Below, piece by piece: positions 1 to 10,473 of a stretch of 64,000 nt of DNA. The stretch is taken from positions 992,001-1,056,000 of the forward strand of contig NZ_JAQOMS010000002.1 in the NCBI RefSeq assembly GCF_028401425.1. Reading direction: 5' to 3'. Both the position numbers and the translations under genes were made by a program. The stretch's first letter is position 1; each line of letters begins with the position of its first letter. The notes under the pieces are model-generated. The model worked only from the letters and a program-made list of their open reading frames with translations, ran no database searches and was not told the DNA's origin. Source of the DNA: Psychrosphaera algicola (GTDB taxonomy: Bacteria; Pseudomonadota; Gammaproteobacteria; Enterobacterales; Alteromonadaceae).

Positions 1-104
1 TAGTTCCCAATCCAGTTTCACTTATAGTAGTTCGTACCGGCTTGAAAATACATGATTAACGTAAATAAATATTATTAATAAAAATTAGGAAGTTACAAGT
101 TTTA

Positions 105-827
105 TTATAACCATTCCTTTAATCGAGCTCGAAGCCGCACCATAGCTTGGCTATGGATCTGGCTAACTCTCGATTCACTCACGTTCAAAACGTTACCAAT
201 TTCACGTAAGTTTAGCTCATCATCATAATATAGCGAAAGAATTAGTCCCTCTCGCTCGGGCAATGACTTAATTGCCTTTATCATTGATGATTTAAAATTG
301 TTTACTTCGACACCGTCATAGACATCGTCCGAACCGTCAGTATGTTTTGTCACCACATCTTCCGCTACACCTAAGCTGTCCAAATCGAGGACACGGCCTG
401 CGCTCGTCTCTTTTAACATTTGGTGGTATTGGGCAAGTGATATATCCAATGCAGCAGCGACTTCTACATCTTTAACGTCGCGTCCAAGTTCAGCTTCTAA
501 CGCTGATATTTTATTGGCAACTAATCGGGTATTACGGTGTACAGAGCGGGGAGTCCAGTCGCCACGTCGAATTTCATCCAACATGGAGCCTCGAATTCTT
601 ATGCCAGCATAGGTTTCAAAACTCGCCCCTTTTGACCCATCAAAATTCTTTGATGCTTCAATAAGACCAATCATACCTGCTTGGATGAGATCATCAACTT
701 GGACACTGTCGGGCAATCGCGCAGCCAAATGGTGGGCAATTCGTTTCACTAACACCCCATGTTTGTTTACAAGGCTAGTGAGCGATTGTTCTTTAGCCTC
801 GTAGGCTGCGGCAACTTTGTTGTTCAA
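105..827 (-). CDS. fliA: RNA polymerase sigma-28 factor for flagellar genes
   Basis: FliA directs transcription of late flagellar genes (flagellin, motor and chemotaxis genes). The 240-residue protein is intact. Region 2 is seen around residues 45-75 (DDLIQAGMIGLIEA, then the YAGIRIRGSMLDEIR stretch) and region 4 at the C-terminus (LNLREIGNVLNVSESRVSQIHSQA), the helix-turn-helix that contacts the -35 element. Length matches the family (about 240). It begins 11 bases after the end of flhG and is the last gene of the minus-strand flagellar cluster in the window, the usual polar-flagellum order flhA-flhF-flhG-fliA. The 104 bases beyond it to the window edge show no gene. Confidence 0.97.
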   Translation of the reverse strand: MNNKVAAAYEAKEQSLTSLVNKHGVLVKRIAHHLAARLPDSVQVDDLIQAGMIGLIEASKNFDGSKGASFETYAGIRIRGSMLDEIRRGDWTPRSVHRNTRLVANKISALEAELGRDVKDVEVAAALDISLAQYHQMLKETSAGRVLDLDSLGVAEDVVTKHTDGSDDVYDGVEVNNFKSSMIKAIKSLPEREGLILSLYYDDELNLREIGNVLNVSESRVSQIHSQAMVRLRARLKEWL

Positions 828-838
828 ACGAGCGCCTC

Positions 839-1647
839 TTAATTTACTAACTGCTCTAGAAAAAATTCTAAATTACCAGTCGCGTTTGTCGGCGTCGGCC
901 AGTTATTTATTTTGGCAGCTAAAGTTTTAAATGCGACAGACGATGGCGATCTTGGGAAAGCGTCCACAATTGCCCGCTGGCGTCGAACCGCTTTTCTTAA
1001 ATTGTCGTCAAATGGAATTATCGCAGTTAACTCGAGTGTGACGTCTAAAAATCGGTCCGTCACTAAAGATAATTTTTTATATAGGTCCTAGCTTTCTTTC
1101 ATCGAACGAACCATGTTCGCCACGACTTTAAATCGATTGACACCATGGTCACGATTAAGAATTTTGATCAGTGCATAGGCGTCAGTAATTGACGTTGGCT
1201 CATCACAGACAACAACTAATAATTCTTGGGATGCGCGTGAAAAGGACAATACCATGTCTGAAATGCCTGCCGCAGTATCGACAATAAAAATATCCACTGG
1301 TGTTCGCATTTCACTGAAAGCTCGGATAAGTCCGGCATGCTGGGTAGGAGAAAGGTCGACCATATCTACAGTACCTGAAGTTGCCGGTACTATTTTAATG
1401 CCGTACGGCCCTTCAACTAAAATATCGTCAAGTTCAGCTTCACCGGAGATGACATGTGATAAGTTTTTTCGACACGTAAACCTAGCATAACATCACAGTT
1501 AGCTAAGCCTAGGTCAGCGTCTAGCACTAACACTTTTTGCCCGATTTGAGCTAGGGCTATAGCGGTATTTAGCGAAACACTTGTTTTGCCAACGCCACCC
1601 TTTCCGCCTGTAACAGCGATTACTTTGGTTTTATTTGCTAAAGACAT
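839..1647 (-). CDS. flhG: MinD-like ATPase controlling flagellar number (interrupted in this sequence)
   Basis: FlhG (FleN/YlxH) is a MinD/ParA-type ATPase that limits flagellar number and works opposite FlhF. The deviant Walker A motif GGKGGVGKT lies at about residues 14-22, followed by LDADLGLAN. The C-terminus has the family stretch VTDRFLDVTLELTAIIPFD. Two defects break the frame. A one-base deletion in an A-run near 1465-1470 separates LGLRVEK from the expected NLSHVISGEAELDDI. An in-frame TAG at 1088-1090 lies in a CTAGG context; restoring CCAGG gives ESQDLYKKL, which reads straight into the C-terminal part. Both look like basecalling errors. The gene sits 38 bases after flhF and just before fliA. 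Confidence 0.93.
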
Positions 1648-1685
1648 ATTTCTTAAGCCACTAGCCTTAGTCAGATGAACTTGCT

Positions 1686-3276
1686 TTAATCATACATGCC
1701 TACTGCTTTTGGCACTACCTTATTATTTTCGTTAGTTACTTTTTGCTTTAATTCAAACAATTGATTAGCTTTTTGCACAATTTTTCCTGAATTTGCAACT
1801 CTAATGTCCTCTGGGACGCGTTGACCGTTGGTTAAATAACCAATTGGCAACCTATTATGAATTGCAACACTCATTAACTCTCCCAAACTTAAAGATTCGT
1901 CTATTTTTGTAAATATACAACCCGAAAGTGGAATTGTTTTAAAATGTTGTACGCTTTCTTGCAGTACACTCATTTGTGAAGTGGCTGATAAAACTAAATA
2001 ATTTTTAATGTTAACACGTGATCGCGTTAACAAATAATTTAATCTTTCTGTCAATTTAATGTCACGTTGACTCATGCCAGCTGTATCAATCAAAACTAAC
2101 TTTTTGTTTCTTAGCTGATAAATGGCTTCAGACAACTCTTCAACATCTTTTGCTTGTTTAAGCGGGCACCCTAATATTTTGGCATAAGTTGCCAATTGTT
2201 CAAGTGCGCCGATACGAAAGCTATCAGTCGTAATTAGGCCAACTTTGTCGGCACCATACATTTGTGCATAACGAGCCGCTAACTTAGCTATGGTCGTAGT
2301 TTTACCAACGCCAGTAGGACCGACCAATGCATAGACTCCGCCACGTTTGATAATTTCGTTATCTGTTGTATCAAGTTGTTCAGTTAACAACGCTAACATT
2401 TTAGGCCAAACATCAGAGTGTTTAGTGTCTTCGCCAATAAAATGCGTTAAATGCTCAGCGACTTTAACTGATAAACCCATTTCTTTTAATTTGCTAGTTA
2501 ACATCGCTTTTACAGGTTGACGACGATTGACGTCTTGCCACATTAAATTTGAGACTTGATGTTCTAATAATTGCTTAATTGAGTTCATCTCGGCCTTTAA
2601 TGTCGCCAACTCACTAATAGAAGCAGAAACTGGAGCCGAGTGTGGATCAGACAAATCATCACCATCTAACTGTGCTTGGTGCGCTTCATTTGTATTTGAG
2701 TCATAACCAATATCATTATTTAGCGAGTTAAAATCAACCTGAGAAGGTGCTGACTCTTCAGCAACTTTATCTCGGGCTTTAGATAACCATTGTTCAAATT
2801 CTGATTCTGCTTGTTGTGATAGTGCCTTAGGTCATAGTCCCGACTGGATTTTCATTTTCTTGTAAAGCTTGAACAGGCTGTGCCTGACGAGGAGCAACAG
2901 CCGCTTGAGCTGGCTTACTAAAGTTGCTTTGACGCTTTAATAATTCGTCTAACGAACTGGCCACATTAGTTGCAGGCTGACTTTGCGTTTGTGCACCTTC
3001 TGGCTTATTCATCAGTGCTTGAATTGATCCACTAGCACCGGCCATTTGTTGGTTGTTCACTCGTTGATTTGATATCGATTGCTGCGTTTCGGCTTCACTC
3101 ACCGGTTGTGTAGAAGGTTTAGTTGTTAATTCTGCATCAGAATCTACCGCTGCAACAAGCTCTATACCTGTTGCCGTCTTTTTGTTTGACATGATGACTG
3201 CGTCTACACCTAACTCTTCTTTTACTTGAGCTAGTGCTGTTCTCATATCTTTTGCATAATAACGTTTTATTTTCAT
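1686..3276 (-). CDS. flhF: SRP-type GTPase for polar flagellar placement (interrupted)
   Basis: FlhF is the third SRP GTPase family member beside Ffh and FtsY and recruits the first flagellar components to the cell pole. The N-terminus MKIKRYYAKDMRTALAQVKEELG is the family start, followed by a low-complexity Gln/Ala/Pro B-domain. The C-terminal NG domain shows GPTGVGKTTTIAKLAA (G1), DTAGM (G3) and TKIDE (G4). One break near 2825-2830 (ACCTAAGGC on the coding strand) separates the halves; restoring a CCAGG site gives an open frame of about 530 residues through KALSQQAESEFEQWLSKARD into the GTPase. It lies between flhA and flhG as in vibrios, shewanellae and pseudomonads. Confidence 0.94.
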
Positions 3277-3303
3277 TCTAAATCTCCGTCAAAGTTCTGA
3301 CAA

Positions 3304-5403
3304 CTAACCAACCGAACTGACAATTTTAATTTGTTTCTCTTCTGGTATTTCTTGATACGACAGAATTACCAAACCAGGGACACTGTGTTTTAGGAAACGA
3401 GACAACACACTGCGTAACATGCCTGACGTAAGAAGAATCGAAGGTTCACCCTGTAATTCTTGATTCTTATGTGCTTCTGCAAGTGACGTTTGCATACGTT
3501 CAGCAAGTCCTGGTTCAATACCAGCGCCTTCGTTTCCAGTCGACTGCATAGACTGTTGCAACATCTGTTCCAGCTCTGGCGCTAAAGTTATGACGGGTAT
3601 TTCTGCCACCGAACCAGCGGTGTCTTGGACGATGAATCTACGAAGTGCGATACGACACGCAGCCGTTAACACATCGGGGTCTTGGCTTTTTGGAGCATAC
3701 TCAACAAGGGTTTGTAAAATAGAACGAATATCTCGAATTGGCACACTTTCATTTAATAAATTTTGCAGAACTTTCGTAAGTACCGACAAACTCATCATTT
3801 CTGGCACTACACCATCGACAAGTTTTGGATAATTTTTACCAATCATTTCAAGAAGATTTTGCGTTTCTTCATGACCAAGTAGCTGTGCTGCGTTATTAGT
3901 TAACAATTGGCTTATATGCGTTGCAACCACAGTAGCTGGGTCAACAACCGTATAACCTAATGACTGTGCTTTATCTCGATTTTTAGCTTCTATCCAAACG
4001 GCCTCTAAACCGAAAGCAGGGTCTATTGTTTCGATACCATCAACCTTGCCAAACACTTGACCTAGGTTAATTGCTAACTCGCGATCATGTCGAATTTCAG
4101 CTTCACCTATTGTTACCCCCATCAGGGTAATACGATATACATTTGGATCTAAATCTAAATTGTCACGGATGTGAACCGCTGGCACTAAGAAGCCAAGCTC
4201 TTGGCTAAGTTTACGGCGCACACCTTTTATACGTGACAGCAATTCACCGCCTTGGGTTTTATCAACAAGAGGATCAAACGGTAACCAACTTCTAAACCTA
4301 TGGTATCGACATGGGCAACATCGTCCCAACTTACGTCTTTGTTCTCAGCCGCTTCAACAGGATCACGAGCCGGCGCTTTAACAGCTTCTTTTTCGCTTCT
4401 AATACCGCTTCCGCCGCCCGTTTATTAGTGATATAAGCTGCGCCAAGTAAAATCGCACCAAATCCTAAAAACGTTAAGTGTGGCATACCTTAGCACTAAC
4501 CCCATCGCTACCAATAAACCACCAGCAACGTATAAAACTTTTTCGCCGCCAAGCTGCGATGTAACCTGAGAGCCCATCGCTTCTTCAGTGTTTTGTCGAG
4601 TAACAACAATCGCCGTGCCAATTGATAATAACAGTCCTGGAATCTGTGCAACCAGACCATCACCGATGGTTAGAATAGTATAAATCTCTACTGCTTCACC
4701 AAACAACAAGTCGTGTTGGATCATGCCGATAAACAAACCACCAATGATGTTTATAAATAAGATAATAATCCCAGCGATAGCATCACCTTTAACAAACTTA
4801 GACGCACCATCCATTGACCCGTAGAAGTCAGCTTCTTTGCCAATTTCTTCACGGCGTGCTTTTGCTTGTTCTGGTGAAATAAAACCGGCATTTAAGTCGG
4901 CGTCGATAGCCATTTGTTTACCAAGGCATTGCATCAAGTGTGAATCGAGCGGTTACTTCAGAGATACGACCTGCACCTTTTGTAACAACCGCAAAGTTAA
5001 TGATAACGAGAATTGCGAAGACCACTAAACCGACGGCATAGTTACCACCAATAACAACGGAACCAAACGCCTCGATGACTTGTCCAGCGGCGTCTCCCTT
5101 TGTGTCCTTCAAGTAAAACGATACGGGTACTTGCAACATTCAGTGCAAGTCGCAGTACGGTAGCGATCAAAATAACGGTAGGGAAAACGCCAAAATCCAA
5201 CGGTTTTAGGGTGTAAACCGTTACGAGTAAGATGACTAATGCAAGGGCTATGTTGAAAGAAAACAAGATATCCAGCATAAGCGATGGCAGCGGTAAAATA
5301 ACCATTGCAAGCGCGGCAAGAATAAACAAGGGAGCACCTAAGCCACTAATATACTTGTTGTTTTCTTTAGAAAAACCTGATTAAATTTTGCTACCAGTTC
5401 CAT
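3304..5403 (-). CDS. flhA: Flagellar type III export gate protein FlhA (interrupted)
   Basis: FlhA is the large nine-subunit export-gate protein. Its N-terminal membrane part is coupled to the proton-motive force and its C-terminal cytoplasmic part docks chaperone-substrate complexes. The start at 5403 (MELVAKFNQV) restores the usual length of about 700 residues; the membrane helices begin with FILAALAMVILPLPSLMLDI. Recognisable stretches are ALNVASTRIVLLEGHKG, FTLDAMPGKQMAIDADLN (FHIPEP region), LSQELGFLVPAVHIRDNL and VVDPATVVATHISQLL. At least six indels break the frame. Three are at CCWGG sites (4488-4493, 4921-4926 and a missense AINLGQ for the usual INPGQ at 4061-4066). A sigma-54-like promoter lies just upstream. 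Confidence 0.95.
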
Positions 5404-5438
5404 AAGATGACCGAATAAACCTTCTGATACTCTGTAAA

Positions 5439-5456
5439 GAGCAAGGATTAGGCCAA
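5439..5456 (-). promoter_or_regulatory. Sigma-54-like promoter upstream of flhA
   Basis: On the minus strand the sequence TTGGCCTAATCCTTGCTC has the GG (-24) and GC (-12) doublets separated by exactly ten bases, close to the consensus TGGCAC-N5-TTGC. It lies about 40 bases before the flhA start. Polar-flagellum middle genes, including flhA, are sigma-54/FlrC dependent in vibrios and relatives. The motif is seen; the function is inferred. Confidence 0.6.
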
Positions 5457-5530
5457 AGTAACTGACAATATTCTGACAAAGGATTTACCTCTGAACATTA
5501 AATTTGAAAAACGTGATCCCAAAAATAGAA

Positions 5531-6658
5531 TTAGTGCCGCATTTCAGGCGGGATCTGCAGGTTTTTAGCCAACGGCTTGGGTTTTTGCCCCTTACCTTTC
5601 TGATGTTGATCTAATTGATAAACGTAGGCAAGAACTTGTGCGACAGCGACAAATAGCTGCTCAGGAACTTGTTGATTGATGTCTGTTGTATAGTAAATTG
5701 ATCGAGTCAGCAATGGTGTTTCGACAATAGGTACGTTACGTTCTTTAGCTATGGTTCGTATGTGCATGGCTATAATGTCCGCACCTTTGGCAACCACGTA
5801 AGGGGCACTGGATTTTTCAACGTCGTATTTAATAGCAACTGAATAGTGCGTAGGATTTGTAACAACCACATCCGCATTAGGGACTTCAGCCATCATCTTA
5901 CGTTGGGATATTTCACGCTGAGCTTGCCTAATACGGCCCTTAATTTCAGGGTTACCTTCAGTATTTTTATACTCGTCTTTTACTTCCTGTTTACTCATTT
6001 TTAACTGCTTAGTGTGATTGTAGATTTGATACGGTACATCAACTAAAGCAATAATAATGGTGGAGCAACATAGGCCTAAGAATATCCACGCCAACATTTC
6101 TGTCGCGTCAAAGGTATTATTTGGTAGGTCTTGAATGCTCAGGTATAAAATATCAAAAAGATAGACTTTGATAAGTAAAACGGCGACCGTAGCAACAACA
6201 AGTACCTTTAACACCGACTTAACCAACTCGACGACTGCCTGCAAGCCAAACATCCGCTTCAATCCTTTTAAAGGGGACATCTTATTTAATTTAGGGGCCA
6301 TCGCCTCCCAACTAAAATTAATTCCCCTAGCAAACTGTTGGCAATAAAAGCGGCCAACAAAATAATTGCAAAGATGCCGGCTAATGGCGCGCTAATGTTT
6401 TCGATAACGGCGCCAAATACAGAAAATACTTTTTCGAGTCAAATGCGTCGTCTCGTTCTAACTGAAATTGAGATTGCATCACTTCCATCAAGGAAATACC
6501 CAACTTATCACCCAACATGATTAGCGCTACGGCACTGGCAATTAGAACACCTGTTGTGCCTAATTCCTTCGAACGGGCAATTTGACCTTTTTTCGAGCGT
6601 CTTCTAAACGCTTGGCTGTGGGGTCTTCTGTTTTTTCATTGTCGCTATCGTCTGCCAT
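5531..6658 (-). CDS. flhB: Flagellar export switch protein FlhB (interrupted)
   Basis: FlhB is the substrate-specificity switch of the export apparatus; it cleaves itself between Asn and Pro of an NPTH motif. The motif VVTNPTHYSVAIKYD is visible in the C-terminal half. The start at 6658 gives MADDSDNEKTEDPTAKRLEDARKKG, the usual FlhB N-terminus. Three one-base deletions, all in short runs (A-run near 6590, A-run near 6435, G-run near 6325), break the first 120 codons; the rest from 6301 is open. Restored length is about 376 residues, normal for the family. It lies between fliR and flhA. Confidence 0.94.
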
Positions 6659-6701
6659 TGAAGTACCCTAAGTTAACAACCGATCAGTGTGCACATCATT
6701 T

Positions 6702-7445
6702 CTAATGAGCGTTGCCAGTTTTTTCAAAGTGAAAGACAAAGTTCTCCATCGTGATCCACATGACGATCAATCCAGACATCATAGTAAATGGAAAACCAAT
6801 AGCAAAAATATTCAACTGAGGTGCTGCTCGGGTCATAATACCAAAGCTTAAGTTGATAATTAGCATACCGACAATCGGAGCTAAAGCTAATACTAACGAG
6901 GCAGCAAACATCCAACCACCAAAATCGACTAACTCTCTGAAACCACCAGTGGCGTACCAAACTTCAGTGATCGGCATCAAATGAAAACTTTGCACGACCA
7001 TTTGCAACATCACAATGTGACCATCGATAGCCCAAAACATTAACGTCGCTAGGATCAGATAAAATTGACCTACCGCCGGTACGTTCATACCATTTGTCGG
7101 GTCAACCATCGAGGCAAAACCTAAACCAGCCTGCATTGCAATAGCTTGGCCTGCAATAACAAATACTTGCAAAAATACCGTGGATACAAAACCAATTGCG
7201 GTACCAATTAAAATTTGTTGCCCGACTCTGATCACCATCTCAAATGAAAATAAATTATTAAATGGTGTTGGTGGCAAGACAGGCATAACCATAATAGTAA
7301 ATGCCACAGCGTAGGCGGTCTTAATGGGTGTGGGGATACCTTTGCCGCCCATACCAGCCATTACCATTAACATCGCTGATATGCGGGTTAAAGGAAGCAG
7401 AAGGTCTGCTTGGTATTGCAACAGGGTGTTGAGTAGGATTTCCAT
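6702..7445 (-). CDS. fliR: Flagellar export gate membrane protein FliR
   Basis: FliR is one of the core export-gate subunits, forming a helical assembly with FliP and FliQ. The 247-residue protein is intact and strongly hydrophobic, with about six membrane segments and the conserved stretch AGQAIAMQAGLGFASMVDPTNG. Length fits the family (about 255). It follows fliQ after six bases, consistent with one transcription unit fliL-fliR, flhB. Confidence 0.96.
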   Translation of the reverse strand: MEILLNTLLQYQADLLLPLTRISAMLMVMAGMGGKGIPTPIKTAYAVAFTIMVMPVLPPTPFNNLFSFEMVIRVGQQILIGTAIGFVSTVFLQVFVIAGQAIAMQAGLGFASMVDPTNGMNVPAVGQFYLILATLMFWAIDGHIVMLQMVVQSFHLMPITEVWYATGGFRELVDFGGWMFAASLVLALAPIVGMLIINLSFGIMTRAAPQLNIFAIGFPFTMMSGLIVMWITMENFVFHFEKTGNAH

Positions 7446-7451
7446 AACGGA

Positions 7452-7721
7452 TCAGCCTATTACTGATGGTATTCGATTTATTAGCTCAAACGTAAAGTCC
7501 ATTATCTTACCAATGATCCAGTGGCCTGAATACATAAGTGCCAATAAAGTCACTATTAATCGAGGCAAGAAACTTAGGGTTTGTTCATTGATAGACGTGG
7601 CCGCTTGGAAAATAGCAACCATTAAACCAACTAATAAACTTGGTACAACAATGGACGCGACCAGTAAAATGATCAACCAAAGTGCTTCACGCAGAATATC
7701 AACAAAAACCTCAGGAGACAT
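7452..7721 (-). CDS. fliQ: Flagellar export gate membrane protein FliQ
   Basis: FliQ is a small two-helix subunit of the FliPQR export gate. The protein is 89 residues, the usual size, starts MSPEVFVDILREALW, and carries the VPSLLVGLMVAIFQAATSINEQTLSF stretch typical of the family (shown here only as landmarks). It lies eight bases after fliP and six before fliR, so translation is probably coupled. Confidence 0.97.
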   Translation of the reverse strand: MSPEVFVDILREALWLIILLVASIVVPSLLVGLMVAIFQAATSINEQTLSFLPRLIVTLLALMYSGHWIIGKIMDFTFELINRIPSVIG

Positions 7722-7729
7722 ACGTTATC

Positions 7730-8482
7730 CTATGTTCCTAGACCAAAACTTTTAGCCAATGTTCCCATTACTAACGTCCAACCATCTACAAGCACAAACA
7801 TCATTAGCTTAAATGGCAGTGATACAATCATCGGTGATAACATCATCATACCCATTGCCATCAAGACCGAAGCAACCACTAAGTCTATGATCAAAAATGG
7901 TATGAAAAACATAAAACCGATTTGAAAAGCTGTTTTTAATTCAGAGGTGACAAACGCAGGAATAATAACCGTCATAGGTAACTCTTCTGGCGCATTGAGT
8001 TGAGTATAGCCGGCGATTTCAGCAAAAGACTGCAGATCAGAAATTCGGGTTTGGCCTAACATAAACTCTCTCATGGGCAGTTTCGCTTTTTCGAAAGCCT
8101 GCAATGACGTAAGTTCTTCGCTTAAATAAGGCTCCACCGCTGTTTGATTAATTTCGTCAAATACAGGGGCCATAATAAATAAACTTAAAAATAGCGCCAT
8201 ACCAATAAGCAATTGACTGTTTGGTGTTTGTTGTAACCCCATGGCCTGTCGCAATATAGCTAATACTACGATGATTCGAGTGAAAGAGGTCATTAACATG
8301 ACAATTGCTGGAATAAAACTCAGCGCTGTCATCATCGCCAATACTTGCAATGTTACGCTGTATTCTTTTGAACCATCGGGGTTATCAACAACAGTGACAG
8401 CTGATATACCGCCGTTTTCGGCTAACGCCTCTGGTGCCAAAAATAGCAATATGGCAATGGTAATTGAAACTAAAATGCGCAT
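7730..8482 (-). CDS. fliP: Flagellar export gate membrane protein FliP
   Basis: FliP forms the central pore of the export gate. The start was set at 8482 (MRILVSITIAILLFLAPEALAE), giving a cleavable signal peptide and a 250-residue protein. An open frame runs 19 codons further upstream but that part overlaps fliO and has no FliP similarity. Family landmarks are TSFTRIIVVLAILRQA, LLIGMALFLSLFIM and IPFLIIDLVVASVLMAMGM. It overlaps or abuts fliO, as usual. Confidence 0.95.
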   Translation of the reverse strand: MRILVSITIAILLFLAPEALAENGGISAVTVVDNPDGSKEYSVTLQVLAMMTALSFIPAIVMLMTSFTRIIVVLAILRQAMGLQQTPNSQLLIGMALFLSLFIMAPVFDEINQTAVEPYLSEELTSLQAFEKAKLPMREFMLGQTRISDLQSFAEIAGYTQLNAPEELPMTVIIPAFVTSELKTAFQIGFMFFIPFLIIDLVVASVLMAMGMMMLSPMIVSLPFKLMMFVLVDGWTLVMGTLAKSFGLGT

Positions 8483-8486
8483 TAAC

Positions 8487-8987
8487 TCATCCGTTCTTCT
8501 GCGTAGAATTTGCGTCTGTTTGCGGTGGTGTATACCCAAACAATTTATTGATTTTATTAACCAACGTCGAGTTGGCCATAGGCAATGTTTTTGATTCTAT
8601 GGGATTTTCAAGAGAAAACAAATGATTTACATTTTGCGGTGTCACGCCAATGGCATGTTGTTGCCCTTGAACTTCAATAATAATGATCCGTTCTCGGCCA
8701 CCTAGTGACATACTTGAAACAAGCTTAAAGTGCCCTGTATTGTTTGGGGTCAAGTTAAGTTTTTTCGCGACAAACGCAACAACAATTATAATAAAAACCA
8801 CTAATAACAAAGCCAGCAACATAGGCATAAGCGCGTCGCTGGCTGGTGTATTTGCCGGTGTTTTCGATGCAAAGTTTTGTTGTTTTACAACCTCTTCAGC
8901 AAACGCCGTTTGGCTGATGACAGCAACAAAACTAATGCATAACCGTTTAACGTAACTTTTTAATACGTTCAATTTGACTGATAACAT
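8487..8987 (-). CDS. fliO: Flagellar biosynthesis protein FliO
   Basis: FliO is a single-pass membrane protein that helps assemble the FliP ring. The product has a signal-like start, a strongly hydrophobic segment (LMPMLLALLLVVFIIIVVAF) and a cytoplasmic domain with LVSSMSLGGRERIIIIEVQGQQHAIGV, the FliO/YcgL-like core. The start is uncertain: the open frame begins at 9041, but ATG at 8987 leaves a smaller overlap with the end of fliN (8947). A TTG just after that is also possible. Position between fliN and fliP supports the assignment. Confidence 0.88.
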   Translation of the reverse strand: MLSVKLNVLKSYVKRLCISFVAVISQTAFAEEVVKQQNFASKTPANTPASDALMPMLLALLLVVFIIIVVAFVAKKLNLTPNNTGHFKLVSSMSLGGRERIIIIEVQGQQHAIGVTPQNVNHLFSLENPIESKTLPMANSTLVNKINKLFGYTPPQTDANSTQKNG

Positions 8988-9351
8988 CTGTAAGTCGAAT
9001 ACCAAATTTGTCGTTAACAACGACCACTTCGCCGTGAGCAATCAACGTGCCATTAACTAATACGTCAAGTGGTTCACCCGCAACACGGTCAAGTTCAACA
9101 ACGGAGCCTTGATTTAGTTGCAATAAGTTACGAATACTAATTTTACTGCGGCCAACTTCCATTGAAATATTAACCGGAATATCTAAAATTGTTTCTAGCT
9201 TACGCGTCTCATCTTCATTTAAGTTGCTTCGTGCTTCTGTTAGTTCGTCGAGTTCAGCGGTTTGAATACCGTCATCGCCACCACCATCTTCAGCTTCGGC
9301 TAGGGCTGCTGCCCACTCGTCCATAGTATCTTGATCATCACTCATAATCAT
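8947..9351 (-). CDS. fliN: Flagellar motor switch protein FliN
   Basis: FliN is a C-ring component needed for export-substrate docking and rotation switching. The 134-residue protein has an acidic N-terminal linker (DEWAAALAEAEDGGGDD) and a C-terminal SpoA domain with VEVGRSKISIRNLLQLNQGSVVEL-type sequence ending IERIKKLR. ATG at 9345 (second Met) is an alternative start. It follows fliM after about 24 bases. Confidence 0.96.
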   Translation of the reverse strand: MIMSDDQDTMDEWAAALAEAEDGGGDDGIQTAELDELTEARSNLNEDETRKLETILDIPVNISMEVGRSKISIRNLLQLNQGSVVELDRVAGEPLDVLVNGTLIAHGEVVVVNDKFGIRLTDVISQIERIKKLR

Positions 9352-9375
9352 TTACCTTAAAAAATTTATAACGAC

Positions 9376-10446
9376 TTATAATTCCAAATCGTCTTCTAAT
9401 GCTAATAATTCGGAATCGTCGTCTAGTCGACGACCACCTTTGGTCAATACGTTCATTTCTGACTTAGCAGATTCTGGACGTTTTATCTTCTCTGAAATCT
9501 GGATCGCGACATTGTCACGACATTGTCCTAATTTAGCTCGGTACGTTGGCAGACCTTCGACAAATACCGTAATGTATTCTGGCATTTCAATTGGAATAAT
9601 ATCGCCGTCTTTTAGATTCATAACTTGATGTAATGGTAAGTCCATTTCTAACATCTGAGTATGTAAATCAACATACACATCCATTATTTCGTCTCGAAGT
9701 GCCTTACTCCAACGATAGTCCGTATCTTCTCTATCACTTTGAACACCAGCATCTAACAGCTCACGAATGGGTTCTAACATTGAGTATGGTAGCGCTACGT
9801 GGAAGTCTCCACCGCCGCCGTCAAGCTCAATATGGAATGAACTAATTACGATAACTTCAGTTGGTGAAACAATATTTGCCATCGCTGGATTCACTTCAGA
9901 ATCAAGATATTCGAAACTTACGTCCATGACCGGCGACCAAGCTTCTTTGTAATCTTCGAAAATGAGTTTCAGCAACATCTGAATAATTCGACGTTCTGTT
10001 GGAGTAAATTCGCGGCCTTCTATTTTTGCATGGTAACGACCGTCACCTCCAAAAAAGTTATCCACTAAGATAAATACCAGACGTGCTTCCATGGTGATTA
10101 AGCCAGTACCTTTTAACGGTCTGAATCGAACCATGTTTAAACTGGTTGGTACAAACAAGGTGTGAATATATTCACCAAACTTAATCATTTGTACGCCGTT
10201 TATTGACACTTCAGCAGTACGTCTCATCATGTTAAACAGACTGATCCGCATATGACGCGCAAAACGCTCATTCACCAACTCAAGAGTTGGCATACGGCCA
10301 CGCACGATCCGATCCTGCGAGGAGAAGTCATAGTCTAGGGTACCGGCTTCACCGCCGCCACCGCCTTCCTCTATTTCTTCTTCTTCGACATCATCGACTC
10401 CGTGGAGCAACGCATCAATTTCATCTTGTGACAGAAGATCAGTCAT
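9376..10446 (-). CDS. fliM: Flagellar motor switch protein FliM
   Basis: FliM is the C-ring protein that binds CheY-phosphate and sets rotation direction. The 356-residue protein is intact. It opens with the CheY-binding peptide (MTDLLSQDEIDALLHGV), followed by an acidic Gly-rich linker, the middle CheC-like domain (LELVNERFARHMRISLFNMMRR) and a C-terminal SpoA domain. Length is normal (about 335-360). It lies between fliL and fliN. Confidence 0.97.
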   Translation of the reverse strand: MTDLLSQDEIDALLHGVDDVEEEEIEEGGGGGEAGTLDYDFSSQDRIVRGRMPTLELVNERFARHMRISLFNMMRRTAEVSINGVQMIKFGEYIHTLFVPTSLNMVRFRPLKGTGLITMEARLVFILVDNFFGGDGRYHAKIEGREFTPTERRIIQMLLKLIFEDYKEAWSPVMDVSFEYLDSEVNPAMANIVSPTEVIVISSFHIELDGGGGDFHVALPYSMLEPIRELLDAGVQSDREDTDYRWSKALRDEIMDVYVDLHTQMLEMDLPLHQVMNLKDGDIIPIEMPEYITVFVEGLPTYRAKLGQCRDNVAIQISEKIKRPESAKSEMNVLTKGGRRLDDDSELLALEDDLEL

Positions 10447-10473
10447 ATTAGTTCTCTTATTATTACCTGCCGG

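Noticed and set aside
1088..1090. In-frame TAG codons as stop-codon recoding (pyrrolysine or suppressor)
   Set aside because: The TAGs in flhG, fliI and GH3 all lie in CTAGG contexts that become sense codons if CCWGG is restored; no recoding machinery is indicated.
8483..8539. 19-residue N-terminal extension of FliP
   Set aside because: It overlaps fliO, has no FliP similarity and would hide the signal peptide that starts at 8482.
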